Part shown: one piece after another, positions 46,840 to 58,800 of the stretch
Layout of the letters: each line of letters begins with the position of its first letter
Position numbering within the stretch: position 1 is the stretch's first letter
Assembly: GCF_029227915.1 (NCBI RefSeq)
Contig: NC_079876.1
Span: forward strand, 15,562,001 to 15,626,000
Source of the DNA: Hydractinia symbiolongicarpus
Taxonomy: Eukaryota; Cnidaria; Hydrozoa; Anthoathecata; Hydractiniidae
DNA: 64,000 nucleotides
Direction of reading: 5' to 3'
The notes under the pieces: generated by a model
What the model saw: only the letters and a program-made list of their open reading frames with translations
Told to the model about the DNA's origin: nothing
Databases searched by the model: none
Translations under genes and position numbers: made by a program

Positions 46840-49800
46840 CTAAAATGGTAATTTTAAAAACACATTATTTTAAGGATCAGTGAAGACTTGTTTAAAAAAA
46901 TGCCATTCTGCTAAAGACTCTCTTTTATTTCTAAGATATTACTAGTCAAACAGAACAAAACCGCAAAACAAGAAGTCAAAAGCAAATATTGTCCACTGAC
47001 TTTGGGATGTTGTGGAGCTCACAAGATCTTATTTCCAATTTTATTATAATTTTATTAAAATAGCATTATAGCCAGTAGAAAATTGATATACATATACAAC
47101 ACCTGAGAGCCCCTGACTCAGTTAAGTTTTTTAATTAGTTATTAGTTATTGTTTTCAACATTTTATATATATTTTATCTACACATCATTGTTATCATGGC
47201 TTACATTCGACTTGAAAGTCATTTAACTAGCTTTATAATCATTTTTATAAACAAAACAGGAGAATTGGTTCGACATACACCTTTAAATAAATATGCATAA
47301 AAATTGCAGCAAAATAACCTTTACTTTTATACATTGGATATATATCTTTTGTTTGGATTTGGTTGTTCTCTGTTTCATCAAAGTTAATAGTGTGGAAAAG
47401 CAATGGGCATGTATTATGGTTTTGCGTGAATTTGTTATTGGGAGCAAAACAATTTATTCTTGAAAACTACAAAACAATATAATTGGGTCCCCAAGCGCAG
47501 AAAATAAGTATAATAATGCCATGCCTTTTTTCACACAGCTAAAACCATTTCCTTGATAATCTTTAGAACAAGCACAAGCATATGATAGCCAATCAGGTAG
47601 ATTCATGCACACAGCATTATCATCACAGTATTTAATAGCTGAAGATTCGCATTCATTAAAATCTGAAAATGTCAAAAAATGTTTTTATATATCTTTCTGC
47701 CCCCAAAATAAAATAACAAAAAATAGAAAAAGAGGGCATTTTTGGTTACAATTCAAATTAAATGGTGTCAGGAGTAAAATACATTATCAAAGATAACAAA
47801 AACAAAAGTTTAAAAGAAAATATATGGAAAATATAAAAAAACTGTTACCCTTTACAACCATTGATGTCATGATAATATCTGCTTGAAAGTCTGAACTGTG
47901 TAAAAAAAGCTTATATCTGTTTCTTTGCAGAATAAAGTGAACCAATTTCTCAATTTCTTTCACATCAGCTGTTATATTGTGTTGCAAGGTAATGACAAAT
48001 TCAATTGAATTTTCGGTCCTGAAATGGAATTAGGTCTAAATTTCACGATTAACAAAAAATATGTTATAGACGTATGATATAAGTAAACCAGCTTCCAAAA
48101 CACACACATTGACAGTCATAATCAATTTCAAGCAATCAAAAATGGCGTTCAATCTTTACAATTCGTGCTACTGCGCTTGCGTAACTTTGGATCTCCTCAA
48201 AAATGTCACGTTGATACTTTAGGACTGTAAAAGCCCCAGGTAACTAATCTAGCTCAATAGTTTCATCACAATGTGTATAATTAGCGAAGTGGTAATGTTC
48301 CCGCTTGGAAAGTTGATGATCCTGAGATCGAAACTGATGACGTTACATTCCCACATCTTTATACAGACTTTTCAATACATGCAGCTGGCCAGACTATTTT
48401 ACTCTTTTTGCTTTTTACTATTCACAATTAAACGAACCATTTCTTTGCATACCAAAAAAACTCAGGTGTAGTACAGTTGTGCTAGGCTACGAGATTATTT
48501 TGATTAGCGCGTGCTAAACCGACTTTGTTCCCTGTTATGGCCCAAACTATAGCAAAAGCAATGACCAACCAACACAGGCGTAACTTTTAGTACCAAAAAA
48601 TTGTACATTTGTTGAGGTGATTTAAAAATAAACACTTCTAATTACTGCCACAGTGGTCAGGCAGCTAGAAATGACAATAAATTTCTTCTTCTCTTTTTCT
48701 CATTTTTTTTTGCTTTATGATTCAGGAAACACATTGTTAAACCAAATAAAAATTAATCGCGACTTTCTGATAAAATCCTAGCAAAATTGACCTGGGTGGG
48801 GTTCAAACATACGTCAAACACGGGAGGCACTCAAAATCAGTGAAAAATCCCATTGTCAGACACCTTAGCTCCTTATCAATATCTAGTTTCTACTAGTAGA
48901 TAAAAAGACTAATAATATAGTGCTTACACAAAACCTTTTTCTGTTAATATATTACTTCCACTTGCAGACAATTCATAAAACAGAATTTTCACCTAAAATA
49001 AGTTTAAAAAATGTCAAAGTTAGATGAATTACAACGTATTAACTTTCTAAGATGGAAATAAATGTACAAATAGTAATTACTCTAGTAAAAACAGCTTCTA
49101 CAAAACTTGAGAAAAGTTTCTTTAATTGGTCCTTTTCTAATTTCTTACTATTAAAATAAACATTTCTGTAATTGCATTTGATCCTCACATTACATTGAGC
49201 TAAAAGAAAAAAAATATTGTGTTATATAAATTTAAATTGCCATGTATAAAATAACCTTGAAATATTAAAAACAAAATAAACATACCAGATATGTTATATG
49301 AAAGAGGAATGTCTAAAGAAAAGAAAACCAAGACGTAATAGCACATTAGAAAAGAAAATATTCCTAAGAAACAAATTACTACCTGTTACAACTAATTTAA
49401 TACTTTCAGTGAAATATTTCGGTTGCGATTGTATCTTTGCTAGTACTTTACAGTTATATGTACCACTGTCTTCTAATTTTACATTTTTTATTTTCAATTT
49501 GTAAGTTTTATCTTTAAGTTGAGTTACAACTTTTTTACTGAATCCATTACTTGATATAAAGATTTTGTTTGTTCCCAGTGCCACAACAGAGTTGTTTTTT
49601 AAACAGCTAATTGTATCGATTTCAAAATCTCTACATATACTCCAGCTTATAAAAGTTTCCAAACCAGTACGAGCCAACACAATGCTTTGGGTAGCTTTAA
49701 CTAAACAAAGTCAGATAAAATGTATTAATTGTGATTAAGGACTGCCTTGCATCGACAATACAACTTGTTTTTCTATAAGTATGCAGTTTTAATTTAAGGT

Positions 49801-52800
49801 ATATTTAAATCTTAAAACACAAAATATTCTTTCTTATAAGTAAGAATGTTCCAAAATATTAAATTCATACCGACTTGAGGCAATGTGATAAAGTAACTCC
49901 AAGGAGATGAAAAGAAGATGGTCTAAATAATATTTAGTAGTATTCTATGTGAATAATATTATGGGTAAAAAAATGATATACATGTATTTAGATTGTTTGT
50001 ATAACAAACTCTTACCTCGTTATAAAGAGATTTCAGATAGATAGAATAAGTGGTCCCAGGTTTTAATTTGACATTAAAAAATTTAATATCATGAACAGAA
50101 GATACATATGTTTTTTCATTGCCAACAACAAAGTTTCTCAGCTCGTTAAACATAGCTGCAGAAAATTCAGATGTGATGTATGGATGACTAGGCTTTACAG
50201 AATCAAAATAAGGTGTAAGATTAGTTGGTTCAGGATAACTAGAGTTGATAGAGTCTTCTGCTACTATTATTTGATAGTACCTGAAAATAGAAACTATTAG
50301 TTTACAAAGTTTGTAGTTCGTCAAACTTCCCTTAGGATCATTTTCTTCATGACAATTTACCTTATGTAGCTTGGCCCAGCGGATAATTTTAATAAAACAG
50401 TGTTTGAGGTAACCATTGTAGCCTTACCAATTGCCCTTAAATCATTTCGTGCTAAAAGACAAATAAACAAATATATATAGCAGCAGGTAATGTACTGTAG
50501 TAAACATCACAGCACATGAAAGGCACTCTCCCAATAACAAAGTACGATTATTCACAAAGGAAAATAAAAACATCAAACATCTTTAAAATATATGTACTGT
50601 GTACTAAGCTAACTAAAGACAGGGTGTCTGCAATTGTAAAATGAAAAACAATAGCACTGGTTAACAAAATAAGCACAAACCTAGTAAAACACCCTTATTG
50701 ATACTATACAGCAACACGCCCTAAAATAATAAACAAATTAGTGTACGGAAATTACTTTATATATACATAATTTAAGCCACATCTTTTGTAGTACCTTCTG
50801 CAGTAAGTTGTTATTATTGTATTGGTCTCTATAATAATAGCTGTATTACAAATTGACTGTGACAGCTTTATTCCAGACATCTCCAATACAAGTGTAAATC
50901 ACCATACCATACTGACAAGCAATTTAGTGGATGTTTCATTATAAAAGTTTTCGAGGCAATCCCCAAAGATTCTGTTCTGTTCAGGACAGGGTTATCTACA
51001 CTTGTGTTTGCATAAATCTGTTTTTTAATAATAAGCACCACTGTGCAAAAATTCATCTTATTTAATTGGTCTCTTATAAATTCCAAGCTTTATAAGGGAT
51101 AAATAACGGGGAATGTTTGTGGAAAATAATACAAAAACTTCCTTAGTCAAGCCTTGAAAGAAGAAACTTGCATGGCAAAATGTGTTTTAGGTTGACATTA
51201 AAGTTGAGAACGATATGTACTTACCAAAATTTTAAAGAAGAAGTCCTTGAGTAACCAGTACTTATTTAGTATAGAGGAAAATTAGTTTATACTTGTAATG
51301 GCTAAAAAAATATTATTTCTTTAACTTCTTACCATTCATACACAAGTTAACCAATTAAAATTTGCAACATATGTTTTACATCTCTTATAATAATATGATT
51401 AGTCAATTTCAACATGTATGCATTTTTTGTGACGTTGCTGAAAAAGTGTTATGTCTCAAATGTTAATATTTCTGACGTTACGGCACGACATTAATAACAC
51501 TAATGTAACGTCAATATCTTAATTTAAATAAATGAAGCCATTAAAATGCACTCAAAACCTTAGGTTTAAATAACTTGGAAATGAGGCAAGGGCGTCAGTC
51601 AATTTTCACCGTGATAAGTTGACGGCATTAACAAACCTTTGTCAAAAGTACATAATCCTATACATTTTCTTGATCAGCATTTTAAGATCTATACCATGAA
51701 GGCAAGTGATACACAAAATTCTGATTTTTTTCCCGTATTTTAGCAGGTCCTTGCTGATGTCACCAGAACTGCAACCCTTATATCTCCTTAATCATTCGTC
51801 AAAAACCCACATGATTCTGTACATTATTTTGATCAGAGCTCTACACAATAGAGGCAACAGGTAAAAAAATTTTGGAAATTTTTTGGTGTATTGTGCTGCT
51901 CCTTGTGCTGCAAATGTTATCAATATTTAAGCAATGGTTCTCTTTTCCATTGTTCTCCTCCCTAGGTGGATTTTTACACAAGCCTTATCTAGTAAATATA
52001 TAAATATAACCGACTGCTTACTGTTTCATTTAAAACTGCCCTCCAGCAAAACAGATATGTTTCTGTGAGGGAGAACTTTATAATAGTACCAGCAATAGTA
52101 ACATCTTCAACACCTTTGTGTATGTCGACATTTAGAGGCACATGGGTGAACGCTGTTGCAATCAATAATGTGGTATTGTCTGGTATATATGAACAATGTA
52201 TCTTCCTGTCTTTTTTAATGGTTAGTTGATAAAAGCTAAAAATGCAAAAATATAATGTTAACTTAAAATGATTAACAGATGCCCTACTTTCGTATGAATA
52301 TTTTAAAATAACCTAACATTTTCTATAGGTTGGTATAAGTCTTTCCCATAAAAAATAGAAGGAAATTTGGCCCCCTTCTTTACGTTTAAGGTAACATTTG
52401 AATTTTTTTTCTTAAATTTTTGATACACGAAAGTTATTTGTCTTTGTAAATGGAACTTAAAAGTCCTACTACATAAAAAATGAACATAGAGGAAATGAGC
52501 TTTACATAATTACTCATACTGATTTCGAAAGTGTTATAAATGTCTTATGTTTTAAGTTAACAAGTAAACGTTATAGGTAAATAAAAAAACATAGATGCAA
52601 TTTTAAAATAAAAATTTCATCAAAAAACTTTGTTTTCTGATAAATAACGATAAAATTTAGTTTTTTAAAAAAAGTGTTCTTTTCTAAAAAACTCTACTTT
52701 TTACTTTCATCGACTCCATTGGAGTGGTAATTTTTCAAAAATTTAGTTAAATTTAATAGTTATAACTCTGTTAATGTTGTTCCAAATGAACTTGACTTTG

Positions 52801-55800
52801 GGTCATTTAATGTAGAATTTAACAAAAATTTCAGAAAATATTATGCAATGCACTGTTAAATTTTTAACTGTGTCAAAGTTACAGGAAGTACGGGTAGGAG
52901 AACATATATACTTTTAAGACTAAGTCTAAATATTGCAAGCAAGTTACAAGATAACTAAAGAATTAGATTTAAACACCGTTATTATAGAGTTAATACCTCA
53001 CGTTAAAAATTTCTATGTGTTATAAAAAATGTTAAATAACACAAAGGGTAAAACTATTTTATGATATACTTTAACCATGCCTACCGAATTGGTCCAGTTT
53101 CATCTGACACTGAATGCAATGTTAAAACAGTTTTTTGCATCCCAAGCTTTTTTACAGTTATGGGTGGTCCATGTGGCTCTAAAGTATGACAAATATAAAA
53201 TAAACAAAGTAGTTCTACAAATACATGTAAGCAAGTTTCTCAAACTAAACTTATGGTCTGACTAACATGTTTTTAACATCTTTTACACAGAAAATAAACT
53301 CAAAAACGTACTGTCATATGGAGTAACTACAGTTGTTATATTGGAAGCAGGTCCTACAAAAGCATTGTTTTCTGTTTTGACATTAAAGAAGTATGTTGTT
53401 CCAGGATAAAGATTTTGTACATCAAAGTGTGATAGTTGGCAGCGATAGTTTTTTGCTGTAAAAAGGATGAGTTGTATGTCTTTAATCCCTTCAAGGTAAC
53501 CTACCAAAGCAACAAAAAATCAACTTTCAACATACTCAAAAAAAAATTCTATAAAAAACCTTTCTCCAGCAAATAGTTATATTAGCTGGAAATACATAAG
53601 CCAATATGTTTTTATAACTTTCTTAATCAGAAGCCACTTAGTCAGATTAAAGCAATGAGGAAAACTAGCAGAATAGTTTAACTAATGGAAATTGAAAAGT
53701 ACCTTCAACTTTGTTTAGTGAACAAAATCATATGTCTTAGCCTGTAAAGTAAACAAGGCCAAACCTTCTCATTTCCATACAGAATAAAAAATACTTATAC
53801 ATAAATGAATGGTTCCAGAATCATCTGTTCAAAATATGTAAATAAAAATTAAAATACTAGCTGAGTATATTGTTATACAAAAAATTTATCATGTTTCTAA
53901 CTTATCCAAAGTAAAAACATGAAATAATACTTGCCAGATAATGTTTTAAAATACCATTGATATGAAGTGATTGTTTCCAAACCAATTTTACATGAGAGGG
54001 TGACATAACGATTGCTTTAAGTTCTCTTGGTTGTGATGGTGCTGTAAAATGAAAAAAGCATTTCTTTAAATAAAAACAAAAAATTTCCTGCTGTACTTCC
54101 TCTAATCAACTTTAAGTTGCAACATTATAGGGAGGTAACCTGATATTCTTAAGCATTTTGATAAACAAACCAATGTTTACCCATTTAAGGTGGTAGCAAT
54201 CTTGTCAAAGCTGTCCAAACAGCTGCATTACTCTTTTAGTGTATATGTATCCAAATTTCTTAAATACTTCTTTAAAATATGGACCTTACGAATTAAGAAA
54301 ATGATTTTGACTTAATATCAAAATTGCTTAATCAGCAGGATTTTTTAGTTAAAAATGCATAAAAAATTGGCTTTTACAAGCTTCAACCTTTTACTACATC
54401 ATGATTTTTAATTAGCTTTTTTTTTAAATGGATTTAGGGTTAACCATGTTGGGTGTGCAGAGTTTTTTTATCATTTATATTTTGTAAACGAAAGGCTTTT
54501 GCATCTTTTGAAAGATGCATAAAACAATGTTGAAAGAAGAAATATCCAGAGTAAAAATTTCAAAGAAAAATAAAAAGGATCGAAAGTTAAAGTTCACACA
54601 GTGCAGAACTTAAATATGTAAACATTGGAATTGGATAAACAAAGTAGCCTAAAAAAAAAGGTGGAGCAAAATGTTTCCCAACCTGCAATTATTAAGATTT
54701 GGCAAATATGGTTTTAGCATCTATTAAGGAAAAAAAATAAAAACGTACTGTCATATGGAGTAACTGCAGTTGTGACATTGGAAGCAGGTCCTACAAGGGC
54801 ATAGTTTTCGGTTTTGACTTCGAAGAAGTACGTCGTTCCTGGATAAAGATTTTGTACATCAACTTTGGTATATTTCACAACAATAGTTTTTTGATGTAAA
54901 AAAGACAAGTTGTATGGTTTAAATCCATTCAAGGTAACCTACAAAAATATCAAAACATTAACCTCAAAAATACTATATTTTAGGGATGCATTAGCAACCT
55001 CAACCCCAGGGGCTTTTGCCTTTTTGACATCAAGGCCAGCAGCGAAAAAAACCTGGTACATGCTGGTGAGTTTTGTATTGTTTACATTCAACATAGATAA
55101 TTATTTGCATGTCATGATATATGCAACGATTTACTATAAAGATGGTGGATTTTGATACAAAAACATGGAAAGATAAGAGGATTCTTGAGTATAAGAAATG
55201 TTCAAAAAGATTGACTAAAAAAAGGTGATCCAAACAGTAAAGATTTTTATGAAAAACGTTATTTTTGCAGATTTGCATTATTGATATTTTGAATAAAAAA
55301 AGGTTCTTTTTAAGCTTTGTAAAAAACATGACTTTCGGCTATTTTAGCTGGATAACAAAAACATGTAGCTAACTAAATTACTTTCTTGATAACATTTACA
55401 ATAGCAGACGTAATAAGCCATTACTAAAAAAAATTAAGTTTATTTTTATTCATTTTTCTACTTAAAAAAGCAAGTGTTCTTCCAAACACATAGTTTTAGT
55501 CAAACCAGCCAAATGCATCTCCCAATTTGAAACAACAAGTTTAAAATTTTGTTGCTCTGTCAAGTAAGTTTTATAAGCAAAGCTACTACCTCTGCTTATA
55601 ATAATTTTTTAGCCAACATTTATAACAGTCCTGGTCATATGAATTTTATCAGCTGAGTGGTACTTCACTCGCCTCGATTGTTGTAGGTGTGTGATAAATT
55701 TCATGTGTCTTACCTTAATTGAGGAGAGCGATTATTCAGTTTTCATAATTTGAGGTGTGTGATAACACGTATGAAAAGTGTGGTCGTCTGGTAGGCCTAC

Positions 55801-58800
55801 TGAGTAATTGAATGTATTTGCATCTTTATTAAAGGACCGTCTCAAAATTTCTGTACGTAATTCGTATAATCCGTATCAAAACTTTGTATAAATGAATCAG
55901 CCCTTAAAATTAGCGTGCGGACGTAATTTCCAACGTAAAATACGAAGATTGCAAAAAAATTGCCGACGTAATTTTGTTGTGAAATTTGAATGAATGCCAC
56001 TATTAAAACCAGTCTGTGTTATTATGAAGAACGTAAAGTATAGAAAACATTTAAGTCAGCCCCTTTCCTTAATGCTGACACTCTTATGCTCCGTTGGTGC
56101 ATTACACTCAGACTCAAACGAAAGACGGAAGACCATTTGGAATCATGCCACAAGTCAGTCAGACCTTCATCTTCACAGAGAATACTGCGAGAAGAGAGCG
56201 CACCCATGCAAGTTAAATATAAGCAGAACATGGGAGAGGTTAGGTGTCCTGTACCTTAATACAGCTTTTGGACAAATGTTCTTGTGATGTAATACCAAAG
56301 AAAAAACATGTTGAATAAAGTTTAAAAAATCTTTTTAAAAGGGGAAAGTGAAATCAAATATATTTAGTAATAATAATCGAAAAAATTGTATATTGTATTA
56401 AAAAGAAGTCAAGAAGTTCTGTCTCCCACACGACACAGCAGGCAATAAGTCAGCCCTGCCCTCGGTTTTGTGAGAAGAGATGTTCTGCGAAGACTCTAAC
56501 AATTGAATCTGCTGTACAGTTTTGCTTCCTGTTAAGCTGTGCCAGTGACAAGCATTTTCGAAGCATGCCACTGGCGACTTCTGCGATATATAACCTAATG
56601 ATGCCCTAACCTAATGAATTCATCTTGAAACATAAAAAGGCAGCAAAAGAATAACAGGTGTTATTACACAATGCAAGTATTCAATTTATAAAAATATTTC
56701 ATTTTTAAATGCAAATGTTTTTTCATTCAAATTCCGAACTTTAAGTCATTTTTTTCTTTGATTATTAGTATAGTAAATAATTACTTTATACAAAAGACAT
56801 TTCAGGTGCGCATTATTGAAGTGACTAAAGTGCTTTCGGTGCATGATTAAAAAATGCTGCTCCATTGTTGCAGGAGCAGGCTGAGACCAGGACTGCATAA
56901 GACATTGAAAGCATATTATATATTTACCTAGCCAACTATCTAAGCAAGTTTTGGTTTTATTTCCTTATTGAATATATAACTAGCTAGATGTCACAATCTA
57001 AGGCTTACACAAAAAGGTCCTAAACTTGCAAAGCTACCAAGCTAAATTGAGCTAGGTTATTATATGTATCAGTATATCCCAACAAAATCAGCCACAAGTT
57101 ACCACACTTTGTTGATACATAATGCTTCTTAAAAACTTTCATAACTAGAAATTATAGTTTCAGGTAAACAAATAATAATTTGGTTGAAAAGAAAACTTTC
57201 CAAGTCAAAAACCTCAACAACCAAAATACATCATCCTTGCGCCTCAAGTTGTTTTTTACTTGCTGCAAAAACTGTAACAGCAAGGCAAATCTTTAATTAT
57301 TCATAAAAACCAATATACCAGGGTCTTGTTAGCCATCAAGTAAGCGCTAGTGGCTTTGACATATGCAACAAATCCTGAGGACAAAGATGGATGCATCCAC
57401 AAACAGCGGTCAAAGGTATCAGGCAGAATCCATTATCAAGAGCTACAGAAAATATCTCCAACTTTATTTAATAAACAATATCATTTATTAGGTTGCAATT
57501 TACACAACATTATTTATTTATCAAAATAAAGAGACAGTTATCATGATATTTATAAAAAAAGGATTTATAGGATTTTTTTTTTTGGAAAAGTTATCCAAAG
57601 TAAAAACATGAAATAATACTTGCCAGATAATGTTTTAAAATACCATTGATATGAAGTGGTTGTTTCCAAATCAATTTTACATGACTGGGTGACATAACAA
57701 TTGCTTTCAGTTCTCTTGGTTGTGACGGTGCTGTAACATAAAAAAAGCATTTTTTTTTAAATTAAAAGCAAGAAACTTAACTTAATCAATTTAATCATGT
57801 TAAAACATTATAGGGAGGCACAATAATATTTTTCTACCAGTTTTGTAAACAAACCATTGTTAACCAATTTAAAACAAACATTTAATTCATTATCAAAAGC
57901 AAAGCTGCATTGACATACGTGTGAGTACATATTACAACTAAGCTAAGTGTGTATTAAAACACACAGAACAACAACAGGAATTGAAGTAAAACTCATGTCA
58001 TGTTTAAATATTGTTTAAGTTTCATTGCAAAAACACAAAACTGCTTTAAGAAATAGCAAATTTTTAAACTAAAGAGTGAAACAAAAGAGTTGAATCTGAT
58101 ATTTGCTAAAAATAGAAACTTTGTAAAGTACAAGCAGTCATTTAAAATTGTATACAAAAGATTTATGTAATAAAAAGTTTGTTTAAAAACATTCTAACCT
58201 TCGTAAATCTTAGAGAGAACAAATGAGGATTTTTTAGCAGGGATAAAATAATGTTGAAACATGTACTGATATGCACACATGTATTTTTTAGTACACTTCA
58301 ATGTTCCATTCCCTTGATTATCACATTTACCAAATCTCAACAAAAAAATGTCAATATTACTCCTGAAGGTGAGTAATGATTTATATAATGTAGTTGCGTT
58401 TTGATTCCCAATCTCAGTGATTGTACAATTTTCATCATTTGTAATTACTTTGTCATTCAAACTCCATTGTATTTTCGGATGTGTACCAAATGCTGCACAT
58501 TGTAAACTGTTGTTTAATCTGCTAATCACAACACCAGGAAGTTTATCTAAAACATAAATACTAGCCTGTAAAATCCACTTTTGCTACAAGGTTAAGATTA
58601 TTTTTATACAGAGGAAGTTCAGATATTGTACTGAAAAAAGGAAAAGAGTTGCATACTTTAATTAACTGTTGGCTTTAAAACCAATAATGATAGACCCTAT
58701 TTACGTAAATATGGTAATAATGCAAAATTTCTCAACAGATTATTAATTATACTATGTTAATTTAAACATGGATGCATGTTGTGTGATTAAATTTCTTACT

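Noticed and set aside
48270-48345. tRNA gene
   Set aside because: Only the two promoter boxes are recognisable. Acceptor and anticodon stems do not pair.
53077-53265. Plus-strand open frame
   Set aside because: It is antisense to a gene A exon (53085-53178) that is supported by phase and by its gene B partner.
55640-55700. Possible third tRNA-like A box (GCTGAGTGGTACTTC)
   Set aside because: No B box at the right distance.
55994-56287. Plus-strand open frame of 97 codons in a gene A intron
   Set aside because: No recognisable domain or splice context. Base composition suggests a piece of an inserted element, but I cannot name it.
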